From NCBI GenBank assembly GCA_934561725.1, contig CAKTGW010000002.1, positions 1 to 14,110 of the forward strand: DNA of 14,110 nt. The letters run 5' to 3'. Origin of the DNA: an uncultured Oscillospiraceae bacterium (GTDB taxonomy: Bacteria; Bacillota; Clostridia; Oscillospirales; Oscillospiraceae). The notes below the pieces were generated by a model. The model saw only the letters and a list, made by a program, of their open reading frames with translations. It was not told the DNA's origin and did not search any database. Each line of letters starts with the position of its first letter. The first letter of the stretch is position 1. The translations under genes and the position numbers were made by a program. Shown here piece after piece: positions 7,784 to 13,548 of this stretch.

Positions 7784-8764
7784 ATGGACGGAAAGCTATT
7801 GGCACAGGCCAGAGAACAGCTGGCACAGCTCAAACAGGCAAATACGGAAGAGGCCCAGCGCCGGCGGAGCGAGGTCTACCGCCGCGCTCCCCAGGTGCGA
7901 ACCATGGATGCACGGCTGAAGCAGATCATGGTAGAGGTGTTCGGCGCAGCCATGGGACACGGCGGCGATCTGAAGGCCCTTGAGCAGGAGAGTCTGGACA
8001 TTCAGATGCACCGGGCCGAGCTGCTGGTCTCTCTGGGCTACGACGCCCAGTATCTGGATGAGATCGTACACTGCAAAAAATGCCGCGACAGCGGCTATGT
8101 CATGGGTCATATGTGCTCCTGCCTGAAGGAGCTGTATGAGCGCGAGGTAGCCAAAAGCCTCTCCAGCCTGCTGCTGGCCGGCAACGAGCGCTTTGAAAAC
8201 TTTGACCTGACTCTTTATGACGATGTATGCAGTCCCCGCACCGGAGTCTCCCCCCGGCAGTGCATGTCCGTGATCTTTGCCTTCTGCAAAACCTATGCGG
8301 AGCATTTCACCCCCGGCAGCATCAATCTGCTGCTCCGGGGCGGCCCCGGTCTCGGCAAGACGTTTCTCTCCGCCTGTATTGCCCGGGTCGTGGCAGAAAA
8401 GGGCCTTTCCGTGGTCTACGAATCCGCAGGCGATGCTTTTGAGGCCTTTGAAGAGAAGAAGTTCTCCCGCTATGAAGATTGCAGCGGTTCGGAAAAGGTC
8501 CAGCGGATGCTCAGCTGTGACCTGCTGATCCTGGATGATCTGGGCACGGAAATGCCCGGCAGCTTTGGTCCGGCGGCTCTGTACGCCCTGCTGAACAAAC
8601 GCATCGCCTCCAAAGGCAGCATGATCATCAGCACAAACCTCACTCCCGAGGAGCTTCGCCGGCGCTATACGCCCCAAATTGCCTCCCGCATCGAGGGAGA
8701 ATTTGAGCCGCTTGAGTTCTGCGGACGGGATATACGGGCAGTAAAAAAGGAGCGGGGAATATGA
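7784..8764 (+). CDS. DnaC/DnaI-like AAA+ helicase loader
   Basis: A 326-residue ATPase of the DnaC/DnaI group, which loads the replicative helicase onto DNA. The N-terminal third is helical, with a zinc-type cluster: Cys97, Cys100, Cys111 and Cys113 (CKKC then CSC). The AAA+ core has Walker A GGPGLGKT (186-193), Walker B LLILDDLG (247-254), sensor 1 STN (283-285) and the ASRIEGEF segment (300-307) with the likely arginine finger. An N-terminal Zn domain plus a C-terminal AAA+ core is the DnaI layout. It pairs with the DnaD-domain gene 10 bp upstream, with AGAGGT as ribosome site, and ends 15 bp before a terminator. IstB transposition ATPases share the core, but no transposase is nearby. Confidence 0.92.
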   Translation: MDGKLLAQAREQLAQLKQANTEEAQRRRSEVYRRAPQVRTMDARLKQIMVEVFGAAMGHGGDLKALEQESLDIQMHRAELLVSLGYDAQYLDEIVHCKKCRDSGYVMGHMCSCLKELYEREVAKSLSSLLLAGNERFENFDLTLYDDVCSPRTGVSPRQCMSVIFAFCKTYAEHFTPGSINLLLRGGPGLGKTFLSACIARVVAEKGLSVVYESAGDAFEAFEEKKFSRYEDCSGSEKVQRMLSCDLLILDDLGTEMPGSFGPAALYALLNKRIASKGSMIISTNLTPEELRRRYTPQIASRIEGEFEPLEFCGRDIRAVKKERGI

Positions 8765-8773
8765 GCCGCTCCC

Positions 8774-8809
8774 AAAAAGAACAGCGGACGCCGCAGCGTC
8801 CGCTGTTTT
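8774..8809. terminator. Bidirectional intrinsic terminator between convergent genes
   Basis: A perfect 12-bp GC-rich stem (8780-8791 with 8796-8807) with a 4-nt loop is followed on the plus strand by TTTT and on the minus strand by TTCTTTTT. It ends the helicase-loader gene (stop at 8764) and the minus-strand membrane-protein gene (stop at 8815). Confidence 0.9.
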
Positions 8810-8814
8810 ACTGT

Positions 8815-9201
8815 TTATTGGAATAAATAACCTCTGAGCTGCGGTGCGATCTCACGCGAAGGGTCAATCTCTCCGGGCGTGAACACGCCTTTTCTTATCT
8901 GGAAAATAAGGATCAGATAGAAAGCTCCAATCAGCCAAGTCATCACTGTGGTGTAAAAAATATACGCAAATTGATCTTTCCTACCGCCGAACTGATTCTT
9001 TGATCTATATGTATATATGGTAGTAAACACAAGTGGTGCAAAAAGTAAGAACAGACCAGACCACATTACTGGGAAATGACGGCTCATCAAAAAGGTAACA
9101 AGCAAGACTGTATGACGTATATTAGCATTCAACTGCCAATAACGTTTTCTCGTCTCAGTTACAGTCTCGGATTCTTTCAATATTGCCATTTTCTCAATCA
9201 C
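8815..9201 (-). CDS. Small membrane protein of unknown function
   Basis: A 128-residue protein that I do not recognise. Two clear membrane helices are seen (about 44-64 and 78-102) and a third short hydrophobic stretch at 30-41. The N-terminus is charged and contains an acidic/Thr-rich piece, and the tail is hydrophilic with GEIDPSREIAPQLRGYLFQ. The first possible start is GTG at 9201. The ATG at 9189 (four codons later) is equally possible, and neither has a strong ribosome site. It lies 11 bp after the secreted-protein gene and shares its transcript, so the two products probably work together, for example as a secreted factor and its membrane partner or immunity protein (inference). Base composition is AT-rich compared with the flanking genes. 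Confidence 0.7.
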   Translation of the reverse strand: MIEKMAILKESETVTETRKRYWQLNANIRHTVLLVTFLMSRHFPVMWSGLFLLFAPLVFTTIYTYRSKNQFGGRKDQFAYIFYTTVMTWLIGAFYLILIFQIRKGVFTPGEIDPSREIAPQLRGYLFQ

Positions 9202-9212
9202 CGCTCAACTCA

Positions 9213-9977
9213 TTAACCACCAATATACGTATCAAGATAGCAATACGTAGCTACATAACCACATTCGACCTCATAATCTGCATTTGTAAAAAAATAGTTT
9301 TTAAACATATAATACTCATACTCTGAATCAATTTTATTAGGTGTTGTATAAACATGAGCCAAGACATAACATGTTTTCTCATTTTCATAGCTCATCTGCA
9401 TCTTTGTAAAATATTGATATAATAGTTCACTACTCGCATCAGCGATTCCAGAACAGGGTGGATAATACATTCCCATAAGTGTTACAAATGACTCAAATAT
9501 CATGTCCGCATATTTAATGCCAAGTAACACATTATACTTCTGTGTATAGTAATATTTACTGTACACAGCTCCTGCCTTTGGCCCCTTCGTTTCAACATAT
9601 GAAGTAGGCAAGGGAACGACCGCTCTTTCCCCCACTGCTATGATTTTTGCCTCATTTCCATTGACAAAAGCTTTATTATCGATAATATCAATTGTGTTAG
9701 TCAGTCCAGCAACAGAATCTCTAAATATAATAGTCTGTTTTCCATCATTATAAATTTTTTCTTCTACTTCCACTTTACTTCCGCTAAGATAACTCTCATA
9801 CTCAACAACATCATACTCAGCAGTATGTTCCTCAGATATTACGGCCACTTTGTCTAAGTCTTTGACACTTCTTGCAAATACGCCAGGAATATCGCTTTGG
9901 TCTTCCGCGGCGAATGCAATCGGAGCACAATTAATGCATAGTACAATCGCTAAAAGCATACTCATTGTTTTCTTCAT
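9213..9977 (-). CDS. Secreted tyrosine-rich protein of unknown function
   Basis: A 254-residue protein with a textbook signal peptide: MKKTMS, a hydrophobic core and AFA-AE cleavage after about residue 23. No lipobox is present, so it is probably released or wall-associated. The mature part is about 231 residues. The first half is acidic with many beta-prone Val/Ile residues. The second half is unusually rich in tyrosine (about 23 Tyr after residue 125) and carries the four mature cysteines at 175, 203, 239 and 246, compatible with two disulphides. No enzyme motif is seen. The ATG follows AAAGGAAG and a consensus promoter. The size and secretion fit a large proteinaceous bacteriocin or a surface factor, but this is a guess. 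The region is AT-rich and probably acquired. Confidence 0.8.
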   Translation of the reverse strand: MKKTMSMLLAIVLCINCAPIAFAAEDQSDIPGVFARSVKDLDKVAVISEEHTAEYDVVEYESYLSGSKVEVEEKIYNDGKQTIIFRDSVAGLTNTIDIIDNKAFVNGNEAKIIAVGERAVVPLPTSYVETKGPKAGAVYSKYYYTQKYNVLLGIKYADMIFESFVTLMGMYYPPCSGIADASSELLYQYFTKMQMSYENEKTCYVLAHVYTTPNKIDSEYEYYMFKNYFFTNADYEVECGYVATYCYLDTYIGG

Positions 9978-10011
9978 GTTTTTTCTTCCTTTCTCAGTCG
10001 TATTTTTCTAA

Positions 10012-10033
10012 CTAAATGCCAAACAGCATTCAC
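10012..10033 (-). repeat. Imperfect inverted repeat in the leader of the secreted-protein gene
   Basis: On the minus strand a 7-bp stem (one G-U pair) with a 6-nt loop forms between GTGAATGC and GCATTTA, starting about 8 nt after the predicted transcription start. It does not cover the ribosome site at 9985-9992. It could be an operator or an mRNA-stabilising hairpin, or chance in AT-rich DNA. Confidence 0.3.
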
Positions 10034-10047
10034 TTAGATTTGAGCAT

Positions 10048-10076
10048 ATTATACTATTTATTTGTGAGAAAGTCAA
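10048..10076 (-). promoter_or_regulatory. Promoter of the secreted/membrane cassette
   Basis: TTGACT (10076-10071), a 17-bp spacer and perfect TATAAT (10053-10048) on the minus strand. The start would be near 10041, leaving a leader of about 64 nt. This is the closest match to consensus in the window. Confidence 0.85.
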
Positions 10077-10213
10077 CATAATTTGTACATTTTCTTAACT
10101 TTACATTTATCATTCACTATTGCAATAAGCACTGCGAAGTAAAAGTTGCAAAGCACAAACACTTACTTCGCTAGCCCTACAGACTGACATCTCTATTGCA
10201 CATGTAAAGCATA
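10077..10213. other. AT-rich gene-free stretch with short repeats
   Basis: No credible ORF on either strand. It holds a 9-bp inverted repeat (GCGAAGTAA at 10134-10142 and TTACTTCGC at 10163-10171, 20-nt spacer) and two similar direct elements, TTGCAATAAGCAC (10120-10132) and TTGCAAAGCAC (10146-10156). It is followed by the fumarase terminator. I see no transposase remnant or target-site duplication. Confidence 0.4.
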
Positions 10214-10241
10214 AAAAAACTCCCCTTGATATCAAGGGGAG
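10213..10241 (-). terminator. Intrinsic terminator of the fumarase alpha gene
   Basis: A perfect 22-nt palindrome (10220-10241, arms CTCCCCTTGAT/ATCAAGGGGAG) is followed on the minus strand by a run of seven T. It lies 42 bp after the stop of the fumarase alpha gene, so transcription stops before any further gene. Confidence 0.88.
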
Positions 10242-10283
10242 CTTATTCTCTCAATCTGCCTATGTCCTTTGAACTTCAACGGA

Positions 10284-11120
10284 TCATATCTCGCACTCCG
10301 CGTGTCTTGTAGCGTGGCAGCTCATGTTCACCACGCAGGGCATACCGGCAATATGGGTGGGATAGGTCTCTATATTCACAGCCAGAGCAGTCGTGCGTCC
10401 GCCGAAGCCCTGGGGACCGATACCCAGATCATTGACCCGGCGCAGCGCCTCACGCTCCAGATCAGCGTAGAATTCGTCGCTGTTCCGTTTGTCCATGGGG
10501 CGGCACAGCGCACGTTTGCTCAGCAGCGCCGCCTGCTCAATGGTACCGCCCAGTCCCACACCCATGATGATCGGTGGGCAGGGATTGGAGCCGGCCTTGT
10601 CCGCCGTCTCCACAATAAAATCTATGACCTCGCTTTTGTCGGCCGAGGGCAGGAACAGCTTCATTGCACTCATGTTTTCACTGCCGAAGCCCTTGGGGGC
10701 CAGCGTCAGGCGGAGCTTGTCCCCGGCCACCAGCTCTGTATGGATCACGGCCGGCGTGTTGTCCCCGGTATTCACCCGGCGCAGCGGATCGCGCACCACA
10801 CTCTTGCGCAGGAGCACATAGCCCCGGCGCACGCCCTCGTTTACCGCATCGGCAAACAGGCCTCCGGTAATATGTACCTCCTGCCCGATCTCGGCAAAGA
10901 TCACGGCCATGCCCGTATCCTGGCAGATAGGCAGCTCATTCAACCCCGCATAGGTAAAATTCTCACAAAGATCCTGAAGCACGCCCCGGGCTGTGGGAGA
11001 CTCTTCCGTGTCCACCGCGCAGTCAATGAGCATTGCCGTTTCCGGCGGGAGCATGGTGCAGGCCTTCATGCACAGTCCCTCTATTGCATTGGTGATCTGT
11101 TCGCAGCTGATCTCTCTCAT
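10284..11120 (-). CDS. Class I fumarate hydratase / L-tartrate dehydratase, alpha subunit
   Basis: A 278-residue Fe-S hydro-lyase alpha subunit. With a beta subunit of roughly 185-200 residues it interconverts fumarate and malate, or dehydrates tartrate. The three expected [4Fe-4S] ligands are present: Cys66 in PICQDTG (64-70), Cys181 in NPCPP (179-183) and Cys268 in NMSCHA (265-270). Other family stretches are RVNTGDNTPA (115-124), PKGFGSENMS (142-151) and GIGPQGFGGRTTAL (233-246). Length is typical of a separate alpha chain. The ATG follows AAAGGA at a slightly long spacing. Oddly, no beta subunit gene follows: a terminator comes 42 bp later and then the AT-rich cassette. Fumarase and tartrate dehydratase cannot be separated from this sequence alone. 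Confidence 0.9.
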   Translation of the reverse strand: MREISCEQITNAIEGLCMKACTMLPPETAMLIDCAVDTEESPTARGVLQDLCENFTYAGLNELPICQDTGMAVIFAEIGQEVHITGGLFADAVNEGVRRGYVLLRKSVVRDPLRRVNTGDNTPAVIHTELVAGDKLRLTLAPKGFGSENMSAMKLFLPSADKSEVIDFIVETADKAGSNPCPPIIMGVGLGGTIEQAALLSKRALCRPMDKRNSDEFYADLEREALRRVNDLGIGPQGFGGRTTALAVNIETYPTHIAGMPCVVNMSCHATRHAECEI

Positions 11121-11161
11121 AAAAGTTATATCCTTTCGACAAAACTAGTGTTCCTTCGCTC

Positions 11162-11190
11162 TTTACAAAAAAGCGGCAGCGCAGTATTAT
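11162..11190 (+). promoter_or_regulatory. Plus-strand promoter of a candidate small RNA
   Basis: TTTACA (11162-11167), a 17-bp spacer and TATTAT (11185-11190), each one base off consensus. It points away from the fumarase gene and toward the plus-strand terminator at 11282-11311. Confidence 0.6.
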
Positions 11191-11217
11191 TTAAGCACAG
11201 CTTATCCAATTGGTCAA
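11189..11217 (-). promoter_or_regulatory. Probable promoter of the fumarase alpha gene
   Basis: On the minus strand TTGACC (11217-11212), a 17-bp spacer and TTAAAT (11194-11189). The -35 is good and the -10 is fair (4 of 6). The start would be near 11182, with a leader of about 60 nt. Its -10 overlaps the -10 of the plus-strand promoter. Confidence 0.5.
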
Positions 11218-11311
11218 AGCCCAAGCCAGTCAGGACCGGCAGAGACCCAGCTCATATCTTTATCCCACAACCCTGTTTTTTGCGGATCGCTTTTGCGGTC
11301 CGCGCTTTTTT
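11197..11311 (+). ncRNA. Candidate small non-coding RNA, about 115 nt, unassigned
   Basis: A plus-strand promoter (11162-11190) and an intrinsic terminator (11282-11311) enclose about 115 nt. The only reading frame across it begins with TTG at 11210, has no ribosome site and runs on into the antisense of the DUF1294 gene, so no protein is credible. The terminator cannot serve a minus-strand gene, because its T-tract lies only on the plus strand, and no plus-strand gene ends here. Apart from the terminator hairpin the RNA seems only weakly structured. It does not match SRP RNA, 6S RNA, tmRNA or RNase P RNA as far as I can judge by eye. It is divergent from the fumarase gene. The existence of the transcript is inferred. 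Confidence 0.5.
11282..11311 (+). terminator. Plus-strand intrinsic terminator
   Basis: A 9-bp stem with one wobble pair (GCGGATCGC at 11282-11290 with GCGGTCCGC at 11295-11303), TTTT loop, then GC and six T (11306-11311). On the minus strand the same hairpin is followed by A residues, so it works only for plus-strand transcripts. Confidence 0.75.
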
Positions 11312-11321
11312 ATCTCCGGAC

Positions 11322-11615
11322 TCATTGGCCGCCGGTACGCATCCAGAGCCACGCCGCAGCGCCTGCGATCTGGAGCAGAAGAATTGCCGGCATCCCCCAC
11401 TTGAAATACCAGTGCCGGGTCTTGTGATGAAACGCATACATACCTGCAATAGAGCCGATGCTCCCGCCCAGAATTGCCAGCAGAAACAGCATCTTTTCAC
11501 TTATCCGCCAGGCATCCCGCCTGGCACAGAGCTTATCCCAGCCCATAGCCAGAAAGGCGGCCAGAGTCAGCACCGCCACATAAATATAGGGCAGCTTATG
11601 CCAAAGCTCCGTCAT
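11322..11615 (-). CDS. DUF1294 family small membrane protein
   Basis: A 97-residue membrane protein with the DUF1294 pattern. A first helix runs at about 8-24, then comes MGWDKLCARRDAWRISE (24-40), a second helix with LLAILGGSIGSIAGMYAF (45-62), the signature HHKTRHWYFKWG (63-74) and a final helix to about 92. The family is widespread and of unknown function. The ATG overlaps the YgiQ stop by four bases (ATGA), so translation is coupled. It is the last gene of the operon, with no intrinsic terminator on its own strand directly after it. Confidence 0.88.
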   Translation of the reverse strand: MTELWHKLPYIYVAVLTLAAFLAMGWDKLCARRDAWRISEKMLFLLAILGGSIGSIAGMYAFHHKTRHWYFKWGMPAILLLQIAGAAAWLWMRTGGQ

Positions 11616-13543
11616 CGCTTTCCCCTTCCCTTCTGCGGCTTTGCCTTGGGCTTGGCCCAGCCCTTGCCCCGTTTTTTGGTCTTCTCCGGCTCCGATGCCT
11701 TTTTCTCCGGCGCCTTCTCCCGCTCAGGACGAAAGCTGCGCTCCGGACGCAGCAGGCAGTGCTTTCCGAAGCCGACCAGATCCTCCCGGTGTGCCTCATG
11801 CAGAGCCTGCATGATCAGGCGGCGGTTTTCCGGACGCCGCCACTGCAGCAGCGCCCGCTGCATGGCCTTTTCCCGGGGCGTTTTGGGCACATACACCGCC
11901 TTCATGGTAAACGGGTCGATCTCCGTATAGTACATGCAGGTGCTGATCGTGCCGGGCGTGGGATAAAAATCCTGCACCTGCTCCGGCTGGCGGCCTGTCC
12001 GATTCAGATACTCAGCCAGTGCGATCGCATCGGTCAGGCGGCTGCCCGGATGAGAGCTCATCAGATAGGGCACCACATACTGTTCCTTTTCATAGCGCTG
12101 GTTCAAGCGTCTGTAGCGGTCAATAAACTTTTCATAGGTCTCAACATGGGGCTTGCCCATATAGTCCAGAACAGAGTCGATACAATGCTCCGGGGCCACC
12201 TTCAGCTGTCCTGAAATGTGGTAGCGCACCAGCTCGGAAAAGAAGTCGCCGCTCTTATCACAGAGCATATAGTCAAAGCGGATACCGCTGCGTACAAACA
12301 CCCGCTTCACGCCGGGAATAGAGCGCAGCCGGCGCAGAAGCCGCAGATAGTCACTGTGGTCGGCATCGATATTTTTGCACGGCTCCGGCGCCAGACATTT
12401 GCGTCCGCGGCAGAGTCCGTTTTTCATCTGATTTTTGCAGGCCGGCCGACGGAAATTGGCCGTAGGCCCGCCTACATCCGAGACATATCCCTTCCACAGA
12501 GGATGATGGGTCATCTTCTCCACCTCTGCACAGACGCTGTCATGGCTGCGAGAGGTGACGATCCGCCCCTGATGAAAAGCCAGTGCACAGAAGTTGCATG
12601 CACCGAAACAGCCCCGGTTGTGAATAACGGAAAAGCGCACCTCTTCTATGGCCGGAACACCACCCAGTGCGTCATACATGGGATGAGGCTCCCGGGTATA
12701 GGGAAGCGCCGCTACTGCATCCAGCTCCTCGGTATTCAGCGGCATAGCCGGAGGATTTACGATCAGATACCGTTTTCCCTCCGGCTGAATGAGCGCATGT
12801 CCTCTGATCGGATCGTGCTCCTCATACTCAATACGGGTCGCATCGGCATAAAAGCGCTTTTCCTCAGAGACCTGCTCATAGCTGGGCAGCATAATGGGCT
12901 CCGGAAAGGTACACGCTTCGGGCGATGAGGCAAAATATGCCGTACCCCGGATGTCCCGCATCTCGCTGATCTTTTCTTTTTTCTTCAGCCGCCGGGCGAT
13001 CTCCCGCGTGGCATACTCGCCCATACCGTACACCAGCATATCCGCGCCGGAATCCGAGAGTACGCTGCGGCGCACCCGGTCGTCCCAGTAGTCATAGTGA
13101 GCAAAGCGCCGAAGAGATGCCTCAAGAGAGCCGATCACCACAGGCATCTCACTGCCAAAAGCCTCGCGCGCACGGTTGGCATAGACGATCGTGGCCCGGT
13201 CAGGCCGCAGTCCGGCCTTTTTCCCCGGCGAATAGAAGTCCTCGCTCCGCGGCTTTTTGGCCGCCGTATATTTGGCCACCATGCTGTCCAGATTGCCGGC
13301 GCCGATGAGCACACCCAGGCGCGGGCGACCCATGGCGGTAAAGGCCGCGCAGTCATGCCAGTCCGGCTGCGCCAGAACCGCTACCCTGAAGCCCTCATGC
13401 TCCAGCACCCGGGAGATCACCGCCGTGCCGAAACTGGGGTGATCCACATAGGCGTCGCCGGTAACGACCAGGAAGTCATACCAGTACCAGCCCCGCTCCA
13501 CCATATCCTCTTTTGAAACAGGAAGAAAATCCCATTTATCCAT
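11612..13543 (-). CDS. YgiQ family radical SAM protein
   Basis: A 643-residue protein matching the YgiQ/UPF0313 family. It has an N-terminal part with DYWDDRVRRSVLSDSGADML and then a radical SAM domain whose cluster motif is CFGACNFC (Cys312, Cys316, Cys319). A cysteine-rich stretch follows (about 369-392, including ACKNQMKNGLC and CLAPEPC), a conserved family feature that may hold another metal site. The C-terminus is a basic Lys/Arg/Pro tail. Family members use S-adenosylmethionine and a [4Fe-4S] cluster for radical chemistry; the substrate is unknown. The start at 13543 is preferred over one 20 codons upstream because AAAGGA precedes it and the longer form would overlap the upstream gene. 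The gap to that gene is 5 bp. Confidence 0.93.
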   Translation of the reverse strand: MDKWDFLPVSKEDMVERGWYWYDFLVVTGDAYVDHPSFGTAVISRVLEHEGFRVAVLAQPDWHDCAAFTAMGRPRLGVLIGAGNLDSMVAKYTAAKKPRSEDFYSPGKKAGLRPDRATIVYANRAREAFGSEMPVVIGSLEASLRRFAHYDYWDDRVRRSVLSDSGADMLVYGMGEYATREIARRLKKKEKISEMRDIRGTAYFASSPEACTFPEPIMLPSYEQVSEEKRFYADATRIEYEEHDPIRGHALIQPEGKRYLIVNPPAMPLNTEELDAVAALPYTREPHPMYDALGGVPAIEEVRFSVIHNRGCFGACNFCALAFHQGRIVTSRSHDSVCAEVEKMTHHPLWKGYVSDVGGPTANFRRPACKNQMKNGLCRGRKCLAPEPCKNIDADHSDYLRLLRRLRSIPGVKRVFVRSGIRFDYMLCDKSGDFFSELVRYHISGQLKVAPEHCIDSVLDYMGKPHVETYEKFIDRYRRLNQRYEKEQYVVPYLMSSHPGSRLTDAIALAEYLNRTGRQPEQVQDFYPTPGTISTCMYYTEIDPFTMKAVYVPKTPREKAMQRALLQWRRPENRRLIMQALHEAHREDLVGFGKHCLLRPERSFRPEREKAPEKKASEPEKTKKRGKGWAKPKAKPQKGRGKR

Positions 13544-13548
13544 TCGTT

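Noticed and set aside
6937..8677. Two long minus-strand ORFs across the DnaD and helicase-loader genes
   Set aside because: They are shadows of GC-rich coding sequence. The plus-strand genes show Walker, sensor and DnaD signatures.
7784..8764. IstB-type transposition ATPase and an IS21 element
   Set aside because: No IstA transposase or terminal repeats are present. The N-terminal zinc cluster and the DnaD partner fit a replication helicase loader better.
11229..11239. GTCAGGACCGG in the candidate sRNA, similar to the SRP RNA apical region
   Set aside because: The following bases lack the GGAA-type tetraloop and the AGCAG segment of SRP helix 8, so the likeness is superficial.
10269..11930. 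Long plus-strand ORF of 553 codons
   Set aside because: It is antisense to the fumarase alpha, DUF1294 and YgiQ genes and crosses the intergenic promoters and the plus-strand terminator. The product has no recognisable motif.
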